This document shows positions 25,834 to 34,421 of a stretch of 64,000 bases of DNA, one piece after another. Both the position numbers and the translations under genes were made by a program. The stretch lies in assembly GCF_018918325.1 (NCBI RefSeq), contig NZ_JAHLQH010000043.1, positions 32,632 to 96,631 of the forward strand, written 5' to 3'. The notes beneath the pieces are model-generated. The model did not search any database. It was not told the DNA's origin and was given only the letters and a program-made list of their open reading frames with translations. Within the stretch, counting starts at the first letter, position 1; each line of letters opens with the position of its first letter. This DNA comes from Clostridium sp. MSJ-8. GTDB taxonomy: Bacteria; Bacillota; Clostridia; Clostridiales; Clostridiaceae.

Positions 25834-27609
25834 TTATATAAGATTTTTATTAAACTCATCTCTATCAAGAAGTGGCGACATATCTTCAAGTGGTCTTGAT
25901 GCCATTTGACCATCTTCTCTCATATAATTAGTTTGTTTTGGTAATATCTTTTGAGTAATGTCTGCCTTTACAGTACATATTACTGGACCTTCGTATTCCA
26001 AAACTTCCTTTACTTTATTATGTAATTCCTCTTCATCGTCAATATGATATCCTTTTATTCCAAACGCTTCTGCAATTTTCTTCATATCTGGAAGTGTCAA
26101 ACCTGATTCCTCTGTACACCCTGTTAAATGTCCTTTAAAATTACCATTTTGAGAGCCATATATCATACTATATCCATTATTATCAATAACAAATATCTTA
26201 ACCGGAAGATTTAACCTCTTTAAAACTTCTAATTCTTGCATATTCATTGCTATACTTCCATCACCAGTTATACATACTGTTCTCTTCTTATTAGAAGCTA
26301 TACAAGATCCTATTGATGCAGGAAGATCATATCCCATGGCTGCCAAACCTTTAGTTAAAAAAGCTCTTTGTCCTCTTTTTATCCTAAATACTTTCATAGC
26401 TATATCAACAGATGTTCCTGAACTTGTAAATTGATATATATCATCAGCAGTCATTTGACTACTTACTTCATCAACCAATTTATATGTACTCACATATCCT
26501 TTTCTTGGTTCTTGTTCTTTTATAAATATAGGATATCTTTCTTTTAATGAATCACAATGCTCTATCCACTTACTTCTTTTATGTAAATCAAGTTCATTTT
26601 TTCTTTCTAATAATGCATTTATAAATGACTTAGCATCACAATTTATTGCAAGTGTTGGATGAACACTCTTTTTCTTCATTTCATTTTCATCAATTTCAAC
26701 CATAACATGATTAGCTTTTTCTAAAAAACTATCAAAGTTATATCCTGTAGATAGAAGATTTAATCTGCTTCCTATAGTTAAGACAAAATCAGCATTTTGT
26801 TGAATAAAATTAGAATGTCTATGTCCCACAGCACCTGGTCGTCCATAAAATAATGGATTACTATCTTCTATAAGGTCTACACCATTCCATGATGTCATAA
26901 CCGGAATGCCAAGTAATTCATATAATTCTCTAGCTTCTTCTACTGCTCCACTTAACCTTATACCATTTCCTAATAATAAAACTGGTCTTTCAGATTGATT
27001 AAATAACTCAATGGTCTTTTCTATCTCTTCACTCTTACAAGAATAATCATGTTGCTTATTAGCGTCATAACTTCTTAGTTTTTCTAATTCTACATCCATT
27101 GCTTGTATATCTAAGGGAATATCTATCCATACTGGTCCAGGCTTACCACTTATCGCAATACTAGCAGCCTTCTCCAATTCATATCTTATATCTTTAGGTT
27201 CCTCTATCTGAACTGCATATTTTGATATTGGCTTTGTAACAGAAACTATATCAGCTTCTTGAATTCCGAATTGACGTATTTTTTGATTACCAACTAAATC
27301 TGCCCTCTTTACTTGTCCAGATATAAATATTACTGGAATTCCGTCATAATATGCTCCTGCTAGACCAGTTATAGCATTAGTTCCACCAGGTCCTGATGTT
27401 ACAAGACATGCTCCATATCCTTCATTTATTCTTGCATAGCTTTCAGCAGCTATAGAAGCTCCTTGTTCATGAAGCATACATATTCCATTTAACTTTTCAT
27501 TTTTTCCTAATGAATCATTAAGGTGCATAGCACCTCCACCACTAACAAAGAATATATCTTTTACTCCCAAGCTAGCTATAAAGTCCATTACATAATCTGA
27601 TATTTTCAT
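25834..27609 (-). CDS. TPP-dependent acetolactate-synthase-like enzyme (YerE-type candidate)
   Basis: 591 residues with the three-domain ThDP enzyme plan: MLHEQGASIAAESYARI (cofactor-activating Glu), central domain with LLLGNGIRLSG, and the GDGS...N cofactor motif (ITGDGSIAMN, then VIDNNGYSMIYGS). It is like acetohydroxyacid synthase, but no ilvN/ilvC genes are near. In sugar clusters a relative, YerE, joins an acetyl unit from pyruvate to a CDP-3,6-dideoxy-4-hexulose, forming branched sugars. With RfbF and RfbH upstream that role fits well. I chose ATG at 27609 (GTGGAGAGAAAA upstream, starting MKISDYVMDF); the longer frame overlaps the FkbM gene. Confidence 0.82.
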   Translation of the reverse strand: MKISDYVMDFIASLGVKDIFFVSGGGAMHLNDSLGKNEKLNGICMLHEQGASIAAESYARINEGYGACLVTSGPGGTNAITGLAGAYYDGIPVIFISGQVKRADLVGNQKIRQFGIQEADIVSVTKPISKYAVQIEEPKDIRYELEKAASIAISGKPGPVWIDIPLDIQAMDVELEKLRSYDANKQHDYSCKSEEIEKTIELFNQSERPVLLLGNGIRLSGAVEEARELYELLGIPVMTSWNGVDLIEDSNPLFYGRPGAVGHRHSNFIQQNADFVLTIGSRLNLLSTGYNFDSFLEKANHVMVEIDENEMKKKSVHPTLAINCDAKSFINALLERKNELDLHKRSKWIEHCDSLKERYPIFIKEQEPRKGYVSTYKLVDEVSSQMTADDIYQFTSSGTSVDIAMKVFRIKRGQRAFLTKGLAAMGYDLPASIGSCIASNKKRTVCITGDGSIAMNMQELEVLKRLNLPVKIFVIDNNGYSMIYGSQNGNFKGHLTGCTEESGLTLPDMKKIAEAFGIKGYHIDDEEELHNKVKEVLEYEGPVICTVKADITQKILPKQTNYMREDGQMASRPLEDMSPLLDRDEFNKNLI

Positions 27610-27628
27610 TTTTCTCTCCACTTCTTTT

Positions 27629-28777
27629 TTATTCATCCATATAACAATAACATACTGTCTCAGACACCCAATAATTCGCATGATGTCTTACCGCCACTTT
27701 ATAATCTGGATTTAATTTCTTTAAATACAATGGAATATCCCATAAATCATTTATTCTATGATATACACATATCGCCATTTTAGGTTTTTGATTTTTTATA
27801 ATATTGCTACATCCTCTTAATGCTTTCATTTCAGCACCTTCTATATCCATCTTTATCATAGTCACATCTTTTTCTTTTAAAAAGTCATCCAATTTAACCA
27901 CTTTAGCTACAGTAGTTTCTTTTGAATTATAAATGCTAAAACTATCATTAGAAGACATTTTTCCATAAGATATTTCTTTATTTTCATCGAATACCCCACA
28001 ATTAAAACATTCTATTTTATTATCTTTATTCCTTTTAGCGCAATTCTCTAATAATGTATTATAATTATCTTTATCCAATTCAAAACAATAATAATTTTTA
28101 TATTTATTATTTGTAACCTTCAGAAAATCTTCTAAAGTATCTCCTATATATGCTCCACAATCTACTACACTTTCATTATCTGATATTTTCAATAAATCCT
28201 TAGGAAAGTATTGTGGTATTGTGCATAATTCTTCATATTTATATTGGGAATATTGTGGTGCTACCCTATTACAAAAAATATTCACAAAAACCTTTTTAGA
28301 TTCTTCATCCTCTAAATACTCAAATGCTTCAAGAAGATCTTTCTTCTGATTATAAAACCATTCTTTGTCTCTACAGTTATTCATAACATCATCTAAAACC
28401 ATATCATTATATGTTACAATACTTTTAATACCTAATTTTCTTAATTCTTCTTCAGCACTTCTAGGATCTCCTAGCATTAAAATAACAGTAACATTATCAA
28501 GTTTAGATAATTCTTCTTTATTAACACATTTAATACCAGTAAAATAACCCTTTCTTGTTTCTACTTCTTTTAACTTCTCTTCATTGCCATCACATAATAA
28601 ATTTACATTAAATCTATTTTTAACATCTTGTTTTTCAAATGCTTCTTCAAAATATCTTCCAAGTCCATATACACAAATATTATCTGCATTATCAATTATA
28701 TTTCTTTTATCGAAACTTCCAGTTTCAACAGCATAATCAAATGCTTTTATTAATTGTTTTTTATAATCTACACTCAT
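27629..28777 (-). CDS. FkbM-family methyltransferase with N-terminal Rossmann-like module
   Basis: 382 residues, paralogue of 23808-24926. Module: NICVYGLGRYFEEAFEKQ then LLCDGNEE and ILMLGDPRSAEE. Methyltransferase core: SVVDCGAYIGDTLEDFL, YYCFELDKDNY and MIKMDIEGAEMKALRG. Likely O-methylates a glycan sugar. It lies between the aldolase and the TPP enzyme, inside the CDP-sugar pathway genes, with gaps of 11 and 19 bases, so it is probably specific to that sugar. Confidence 0.82.
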   Translation of the reverse strand: MSVDYKKQLIKAFDYAVETGSFDKRNIIDNADNICVYGLGRYFEEAFEKQDVKNRFNVNLLCDGNEEKLKEVETRKGYFTGIKCVNKEELSKLDNVTVILMLGDPRSAEEELRKLGIKSIVTYNDMVLDDVMNNCRDKEWFYNQKKDLLEAFEYLEDEESKKVFVNIFCNRVAPQYSQYKYEELCTIPQYFPKDLLKISDNESVVDCGAYIGDTLEDFLKVTNNKYKNYYCFELDKDNYNTLLENCAKRNKDNKIECFNCGVFDENKEISYGKMSSNDSFSIYNSKETTVAKVVKLDDFLKEKDVTMIKMDIEGAEMKALRGCSNIIKNQKPKMAICVYHRINDLWDIPLYLKKLNPDYKVAVRHHANYWVSETVCYCYMDE

Positions 28778-28788
28778 AATTTCTCCTT

Positions 28789-29610
28789 TTACTCTGCTGC
28801 TGTAAACTCATGATATTTTATTAAATCTTCAATTATTTCATTTCTAACTATTGTTGCTTCATATCCTCCTATAAGCCCCATTTTTCTCAATAAATATTCC
28901 ATAGTAAGATTACCATCTCTCCACTTTCCACCAAGTCCAATATGAGTTACATCCAAGAAATCAGCACCTTCTGCAATAGCTAAATCTGCTAGCTTTTCAG
29001 CTGTACCATTTTTATCATGGAAATGGCATCCTAATCTAACTCCAACTTTATGACATTCTCTTATAGTATTTCTTACATACTCTTCTGTCATTACACTTTC
29101 TGTATCTGCAAATTCCATACCAGTAACACCTTTTGCTTTTGCAAATTCTGCAAACTTTATATTTTTCTCTATTGGATTACGACCAGCACTTGTAAAATTT
29201 AAAAACACTTCATAACCAAGTTCTAATGCTTCATCTACAAACCTATCTACTACATCTAAATCTGTTTCTGGTGATCTTGACATTACTCTAATTGTATCTA
29301 TAACACTATCCTTTTTAGGAACAAGCGGTGTTAATGGTCTCTGAATATCTCTCATAGCTGCTATTTTAGTTATATTTTTTGTATTTTTGAAAACTTCCAT
29401 TATTTCATCATTCTTTGTACTGCAATATCTATATATTCCTCTTCCGGGATCTGCCTCCATATTGTGAAAGAATCCAAGTTCAACATAGTCAATTCCTTTA
29501 CCCTGTGCAAATCTATACAAATCTCTTACAGTTTTATCAGTAAAATTCCATCCTGTCTGATAGCCAATTTCTCTCAAACTACAATCAAATATTGTTACTC
29601 CATTTATCAT
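28789..29610 (-). CDS. HMGL-type aldolase (HMG-CoA lyase / 4-hydroxy-2-oxovalerate aldolase fold)
   Basis: 273 residues of the DRE-TIM metallolyase superfamily: TIFDCSLREIGYQTGWNF is the D-x-x-L-R-E metal/catalytic motif and RLGCHFHDKNGTAEKLADLA carries the HxH metal ligands. No amino acid or catabolic partner genes are adjacent. Instead it lies between RfbH and the TPP enzyme genes, so it may supply or process the keto-acid or carbon branch used there. That is inference from position only; the natural substrate cannot be read from sequence. Confidence 0.78.
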   Translation of the reverse strand: MINGVTIFDCSLREIGYQTGWNFTDKTVRDLYRFAQGKGIDYVELGFFHNMEADPGRGIYRYCSTKNDEIMEVFKNTKNITKIAAMRDIQRPLTPLVPKKDSVIDTIRVMSRSPETDLDVVDRFVDEALELGYEVFLNFTSAGRNPIEKNIKFAEFAKAKGVTGMEFADTESVMTEEYVRNTIRECHKVGVRLGCHFHDKNGTAEKLADLAIAEGADFLDVTHIGLGGKWRDGNLTMEYLLRKMGLIGGYEATIVRNEIIEDLIKYHEFTAAE

Positions 29611-29640
29611 ATATTCTCAATCCTCTCACTTTTACTTTAG

Positions 29641-30957
29641 TTATTTATTTAATGCTTCTTTTATTTTTATTATCATCTCATCTAACATAGCCTTAGTCAT
29701 TCCAGGATATACCCCTACCCAAAATGAATTATTCATTGTGTAATCTGTTTTTTCTAGTTTACCTACAATTCTATAATCAATTCCTTCTGTTAATCCATCA
29801 AAACATGGATGTCTTGTTATATTTCCAGCAAATAATGAACGTGTTTGAATATTATTCTTTTCTAAGTAAGCTACTACTTCATCTCTAGTTTTAGGACTAC
29901 TTTCTCTAACTGACATTATAAATCCAAACCAACATGGCTCAGCATTTTCTATCTTCTCTGGTAATATCAGATACTCTTCCACATCTCTTAGGTTATCTCG
30001 TAGATATTGCCAATTCTTACGACGTTTTTCAACAAACTCAGGAAGTTTCTTAAGTTGTGCTACTCCTATTGCAGCTTGCATATCAGTAACCTTAAGATTG
30101 TATCCTAAATGAGAGTATACATATTTATGATCATATCCAAATGGAAGTGTTCCATATTGTCCACAAAATCTCTTCTTACATGTATTATCTTGTCCTCCAC
30201 TACATGTACAATCACGTCCCCAATCTCTCATCGAACGTATAATTTTATTAAGTATAGGAGAACCTGTATAAACTGCTCCACCTTCTCCCATAGTCATCTG
30301 ATGTGCTGGATAAAAACTAGATGTTCCTATATCTCCTATAGTTCCTGTTAACTTCTTTTCACCATTTATAATATATTCTCCACCTAATGCATCACAGTTA
30401 TCTTCAATAAGCCATAAATTGTTTTTATCACAGAATTCTTTTATTGCCTTAAGGTTAAAAATATTTCCCAAGCTATGTGCTATAAATACTGCTTTAGTCT
30501 TATTAGATAATGCCTCCTCTAACATCTTCTCATCTATGTTATATGAAGGAATATCAATATCTACAAACACAGGAACAGCTCCTGCTTGTATAATAGGTGC
30601 TACTGTAGTTGGAAATGCTGCAGCTACAGTAATTACTTCATCACCTTTCTTGACTCTTCTATCACCTAATAGATTTGATGTTAATGCCATCATTGCTAAT
30701 AAATTAGCAGAAGAACCTGAGTTAACTAATGAGCAATATCTAACATTTAAGAATTCACTTAATCCTTTTTCAAATTCTTCAGTATACTTACCTGCTGTTA
30801 ACCAAAAGTCTAGAGCTGAATCAACCAAGTTACACATTTCCTCTTCGTCATATACTCTTCCTGCATAATTGATTCTATCTCCTACTTCATATTCTTTTTT
30901 CTTATGATTTTCTCTATAATACTCTCTAACTAATTCTAATACTCTCTCTTTTTCCAT
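29641..30957 (-). CDS. rfbH: CDP-4-keto-deoxysugar 3-dehydratase, RfbH/E1 type
   Basis: Belongs to the DegT/DnrJ/EryC1 aminotransferase fold but is the E1 (RfbH/DdhC) subtype. The usual PLP lysine is replaced by His219 in SSFYPAHQMTMGEGGAV, and a Cys-rich insert (RDCTCSGGQDNTC then KKRFCGQ, residues ~249-266) provides ligands for the [2Fe-2S] cluster, with C188 nearby. E1 removes the 3-hydroxyl of a CDP-4-keto sugar using PMP and electrons from a reductase (E3); no E3 gene is visible here. 438 residues. Neighbours are a nucleotide-sugar dehydrogenase and the aldolase, in one transcript. Confidence 0.9.
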   Translation of the reverse strand: MEKERVLELVREYYRENHKKKEYEVGDRINYAGRVYDEEEMCNLVDSALDFWLTAGKYTEEFEKGLSEFLNVRYCSLVNSGSSANLLAMMALTSNLLGDRRVKKGDEVITVAAAFPTTVAPIIQAGAVPVFVDIDIPSYNIDEKMLEEALSNKTKAVFIAHSLGNIFNLKAIKEFCDKNNLWLIEDNCDALGGEYIINGEKKLTGTIGDIGTSSFYPAHQMTMGEGGAVYTGSPILNKIIRSMRDWGRDCTCSGGQDNTCKKRFCGQYGTLPFGYDHKYVYSHLGYNLKVTDMQAAIGVAQLKKLPEFVEKRRKNWQYLRDNLRDVEEYLILPEKIENAEPCWFGFIMSVRESSPKTRDEVVAYLEKNNIQTRSLFAGNITRHPCFDGLTEGIDYRIVGKLEKTDYTMNNSFWVGVYPGMTKAMLDEMIIKIKEALNK

Positions 30958-30971
30958 TAATATTCTCCTAA

Positions 30972-32213
30972 CTAAAACATATATCTACAATCTAATATTC
31001 TCTTATCATTACATTCTTTTAATACTTTAAAATCATCCCATGCTGTAACTACTGCAATTACATCTGAATTATTATACACATCTCCTATGCTTTTACAATA
31101 CTCTATATCAATATCTGGATATCTTACTTTAAATTCTTCTATTGCAACTGGATCAAATGCTTTAATATTTTTATAGCCTTGTTTATTCAATTCTCTGATT
31201 ATCTTTGCAGCTGGTGTATCTCTAACATCATCTGATTGTGGTTTAAAAGACAGTCCTAATATTCCTATAGTACTATCAGTATTTAATTCCTTTGTTATTT
31301 TTTTTACTATACTCTTTGCCATATCATTATTAATTTCTATAACATTTTTTAATATCTTTGGTTCAAATCCCTTTTCTGTTGATTGAGAATATAAAGCACA
31401 AGTATCCTTAGGAAGGCAATATCCACCATATCCACAACCTGGATATACATAAGATGTCATATTACAATTATTCCAACGCTTGTCCATATGTAAAATTTTA
31501 AATGCTTCTGCTATTTCAATACCACCTATAGTATCTGCTACTTCAGCCATTTCATTTGAATAGCTTATTAATGTTGCCAATAACGTGTTAGATAAATATT
31601 TAATAAATTCTCCAGTTGAATGTGAAACACATTTTATAGGAATTTTCATTGGTTCATACAATTTCACTAACATTTCTTTAGATTTATCATCATTGCAACC
31701 AAGAACTATTCTATCTGCTTCTATAAAATCCTTCCAACAATGTCCTTCTCTTAAGAATTCAGGATTATTAGCTACTCCTAAATTATTTGCTATTGTTCCT
31801 TTAGATTTAACATAAGGATATATCTTTTCAGCAGTTGTTGATGGTGGTATTGTAGACTTTGTAACTAAAACTCTAAATTTATCATCCTTAATTGCTTCAA
31901 TAGTTGTATCAATTGCTGAAAATAAATATGTTAAGTCAGCTGCCCCATTATTTCCATAAGGAGTACCTACACAATAAAATACATATTCACTATTTCTTAT
32001 TGCTTCTTCTACATCATCAGTAACTATAAAATTCTTATTTATATTTTCTTTTAATACCTCATCCATATATGGTTCTAAAAATGGTAATTCACCTTTTCTT
32101 AGTAATTCTTTACGTTTTTCATCTACATCAATTCCATATACTTTATAACCCATATGGGCAAATCCTAATGCTGTAGTAAGTCCTACAAATCCTAATCCAA
32201 ATACTGTTACCAT
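30972..32213 (-). CDS. Nucleotide-sugar 6-dehydrogenase (UDP-glucose dehydrogenase family)
   Basis: 413 residues: VTVFGLGFVGLTTALGFAHM is the NAD loop, GTPYGNNGAADL and NNPEFLREG are family motifs, and YPGCGYGGYCLPKDTCAL carries the catalytic Cys (GGxCxPKD). It oxidises C6 of a nucleotide glucose to the uronic acid. Its start codon overlaps the end of the UXS-like gene (ATGGTAA, 7 bases), so the two are translationally coupled. Because a cytidylyltransferase lies two genes upstream, CDP-glucose is as likely a substrate as UDP-glucose. Confidence 0.85.
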   Translation of the reverse strand: MVTVFGLGFVGLTTALGFAHMGYKVYGIDVDEKRKELLRKGELPFLEPYMDEVLKENINKNFIVTDDVEEAIRNSEYVFYCVGTPYGNNGAADLTYLFSAIDTTIEAIKDDKFRVLVTKSTIPPSTTAEKIYPYVKSKGTIANNLGVANNPEFLREGHCWKDFIEADRIVLGCNDDKSKEMLVKLYEPMKIPIKCVSHSTGEFIKYLSNTLLATLISYSNEMAEVADTIGGIEIAEAFKILHMDKRWNNCNMTSYVYPGCGYGGYCLPKDTCALYSQSTEKGFEPKILKNVIEINNDMAKSIVKKITKELNTDSTIGILGLSFKPQSDDVRDTPAAKIIRELNKQGYKNIKAFDPVAIEEFKVRYPDIDIEYCKSIGDVYNNSDVIAVVTAWDDFKVLKECNDKRILDCRYMF

Positions 32214-33298
32214 ATTAAATCACCTTCATCACTTTCTTTTATAAATTGCAAGAATCTATAAACACCTTCTTTTACTAAAATAGTAGGTTCATAATCTAAT
32301 ATTTTTCTAGCTTTTTGAATATTAGGACATCTTCTCTCTGGATTATTAGTTAAATATTCTTTATCTTCTGATGTATTATATATAACATTTCCTTTATATC
32401 CGAATATTTCTTGTCCTGCTTCCTTATATATCTCTGCTAATTCTGATATACTTATCTCTGGTTCTTCTATACCTATATTGAAATAATCATATTTACCATG
32501 TAACAATATCTTAAAATATCCTGCTATTGCATCAGCTATATAACAGAATGTTCTAGTTGGTGATCCACTAGATAATATAACAATATCTTTTCCTTCTACT
32601 ATGTCCTTGGCGAAATCAGCAGGCACCCTCTTATCATTTAATTTCATTCCTGGTCCATAATTATTAAATGGTCTAGCTACTCCAATAGGCATATTATATC
32701 TTTGTGCAAATAACATGCACATAGTTTCTCCAAATCTCTTTGATTCATCATAACAAGAACGTGGACCTGTTGCACATACATTACCAAAATATTCTTCTGA
32801 TGTTGGAATTGCTTCTGGAACAGGATCTCCATATAATTCGCTAGATGAATAGAATAAAAATCCTTTTATATCTTTTTCAGCATAATAATCTAATAAACTT
32901 CTAAGTCCCCATATGTTTGCATCTAATGTTTCAATAGGATATTTTCTATAGAACATAGGTGATGCAATTGAAGCCATATGTATAATATAATCTGCATCTT
33001 CCGCTCCATCGATATCTGATATTTTATCTTTTATAATATCGAATTTTTCTATTACAAATCTTTCATCAGATTTAAATTTATCTATCCATTTCGGATATCC
33101 TAGCATAAAATTATCAAGGCATATTACTTTCTTTAATTCTAGTTCATTTCTAAATTTATATAAAAAATGTGTGAAATAGTATCCTAAAAAGCCTGCACAT
33201 CCTGTGATTATTATTATAGACTGTTTCAATCTATTTACTTCTTCTTCTGATAATCTTTTATAAGTATATTGTAAATCTGAGTCTAATATTTTATTCAT
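32207..33298 (-). CDS. Extended SDR, UDP-glucuronate-decarboxylase-like (UXS-type)
   Basis: 363 residues. IITGCAGFLGYYFTHFL binds NAD; HMASIASPMFYRKYPIETL, SSSELYGDP, GPRSCYDESKRFGETMCM (YxxxK) and GSGSPTRTFCYIAD are the pattern of UDP-glucuronate decarboxylase (UXS), more than of CDP-glucose 4,6-dehydratase. Paired with the overlapping dehydrogenase gene it could make a 4-keto-pentose or xylose nucleotide. ATG at 33298 has GGGAGG upstream; the longer frame overlaps the cytidylyltransferase gene. Whether it acts on CDP- or UDP-sugars is not shown. Confidence 0.75.
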   Translation of the reverse strand: MNKILDSDLQYTYKRLSEEEVNRLKQSIIIITGCAGFLGYYFTHFLYKFRNELELKKVICLDNFMLGYPKWIDKFKSDERFVIEKFDIIKDKISDIDGAEDADYIIHMASIASPMFYRKYPIETLDANIWGLRSLLDYYAEKDIKGFLFYSSSELYGDPVPEAIPTSEEYFGNVCATGPRSCYDESKRFGETMCMLFAQRYNMPIGVARPFNNYGPGMKLNDKRVPADFAKDIVEGKDIVILSSGSPTRTFCYIADAIAGYFKILLHGKYDYFNIGIEEPEISISELAEIYKEAGQEIFGYKGNVIYNTSEDKEYLTNNPERRCPNIQKARKILDYEPTILVKEGVYRFLQFIKESDEGDLIW

Positions 33299-33324
33299 AA
33301 TTTTCCTCCCAAATATTCCTTTTA

Positions 33325-34101
33325 CTAATCCCAATTTTTCCAAAACGCTTGGTTATGTTTCCATAAATAATTTAATCTATCTATATCTCTTTCTGTATCC
33401 ATACATGCCCATAATCCATCATGCTTATACATAGCCATTTTGCCTTCTCTAGCTAACTTCTCAAAAACATCATACTCAAGATCACAGCTATCATCTGTTG
33501 TAAGATAACTTAATAGCTCCTTATTAAAAACCATAAATCCACCATTGATATAACCTTGTGAAGTTTGAGATTTTTCTTCAAAAGATGTCAATTCATCTCC
33601 TTCTAGCTTTAATTCTCCAAATCTAGCAGGAGGATGAACCCCTGATATTGTTACAATCTTTTTATTTTCTTTATGAAATTTAATAAGCTTATCTATGTTA
33701 ACATCTGAAACACCATCACCATATGTAAGTAAATTGATACCATCATCAAGATATCTTTCTACCTTCTTTAGCCTTCCTCCCTTTAATGTTTCATAGCCGG
33801 TATTAACTAATGTAACCTTCCAATTATTTTCTGAATAATCATTATGAAAATCAATGCTGTCATTAGAATAGTCTATTGTAAAATCATTTCTTATAGTTTT
33901 ATAATTTAAAAAATAATCTTTTATAACTTTCCCCTTATATCCTAAACAAATTATAAATTCATTTATTCCATATTGAGAATACATTTTCATTATATGCCAT
34001 ATAATAGGTTTCCCACCTATCTCCACCATTGGTTTTGGCGTAAGCTTTGCAATTTCACCTAACCTTGTCCCATAACCTCCAGCTAGTATTACTAGTTTCA
34101 T
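33325..34101 (-). CDS. rfbF: Glucose-1-phosphate cytidylyltransferase
   Basis: 258 residues, the usual RfbF length. MKLVILAGGYGTRLGEIAKL is the nucleotide-binding loop, followed by TPKPMVEIGGKPIIWHIMKM and LTYGDGVSDVNIDKL. It makes CDP-glucose from CTP and glucose-1-phosphate, the entry to CDP-deoxysugars. ATG at 34101 fits the family N-terminus; the longer frame to 34140 adds 13 unrelated residues. It is the first gene of the ~27-kb glycan transcript (next upstream is a terminator at 34343-34382). Confidence 0.9.
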   Translation of the reverse strand: MKLVILAGGYGTRLGEIAKLTPKPMVEIGGKPIIWHIMKMYSQYGINEFIICLGYKGKVIKDYFLNYKTIRNDFTIDYSNDSIDFHNDYSENNWKVTLVNTGYETLKGGRLKKVERYLDDGINLLTYGDGVSDVNIDKLIKFHKENKKIVTISGVHPPARFGELKLEGDELTSFEEKSQTSQGYINGGFMVFNKELLSYLTTDDSCDLEYDVFEKLAREGKMAMYKHDGLWACMDTERDIDRLNYLWKHNQAFWKNWD

Positions 34102-34342
34102 AACTTTATTTCCCCTTATACATTTTTTAACAATATTCATTTTTTTATAACATTGTTCAATCTATATTACCATTATAGTCCATGCTAAGCTAAATTGTGT
34201 TAATTTTCTATTAACAAAATATAAACCTTGCTTAATATCACTATATATTTTGGAACAAACTAGTTATATACAATTTTATTCACTCACTTTAATATCACAC
34301 TTCTTTTAGATTAATAATTCAATTTGTTTAGATAAAATAAAA
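34102..34342. other. Leader/promoter region of the glycan island
   Basis: About 240 bases with no gene between the flagellin-2 terminator and rfbF. It must hold the promoter of the island unless transcription reads through from flagellin 2. I see no sigma-28 box. Apart from one weak sigma-A-like pair listed separately it is plain AT-rich DNA. Confidence 0.5.
34172..34203 (-). promoter_or_regulatory. Weak sigma-A-like promoter candidate for the glycan island
   Basis: On the minus strand TTAACA (34203-34198) and a perfect TATAAT (34177-34172) are separated by 20 bases, longer than the 17-base optimum. It lies 70 bases upstream of the rfbF ATG. In such AT-rich DNA a match of this kind can arise by chance. 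Confidence 0.3.
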
Positions 34343-34382
34343 AAGTTTATTACAACTTTTTTATTAACATTGTAATAAACTT
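34343..34382 (-). terminator. Rho-independent terminator after flagellin 2
   Basis: AAGTTTATTACAA (34343-34355) pairs perfectly over 13 bp with TTGTAATAAACTT (34370-34382), loop 14 bases, and on the minus strand runs into TTTTTATTTTATC. It lies 39 bases beyond the flagellin-2 stop codon. Confidence 0.88.
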
Positions 34383-34421
34383 AATATACATTTTATTAAA
34401 CTATTTCTATCATACACAAAA

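Noticed and set aside
25834..27609. Acetolactate synthase for branched-chain amino acids
   Set aside because: There is no ilv context or regulatory subunit; it is embedded in CDP-sugar genes, so a YerE-like role fits better, though sequence alone does not settle it.
30419..30868. 149-codon plus-strand open frame
   Set aside because: It is the antisense shadow of rfbH, which has unmistakable family motifs.
29641..30957. Ordinary sugar aminotransferase (DegT family)
   Set aside because: The PLP lysine is replaced by His219 and a Cys-rich insert is present, which mark the RfbH/E1 dehydratase type.
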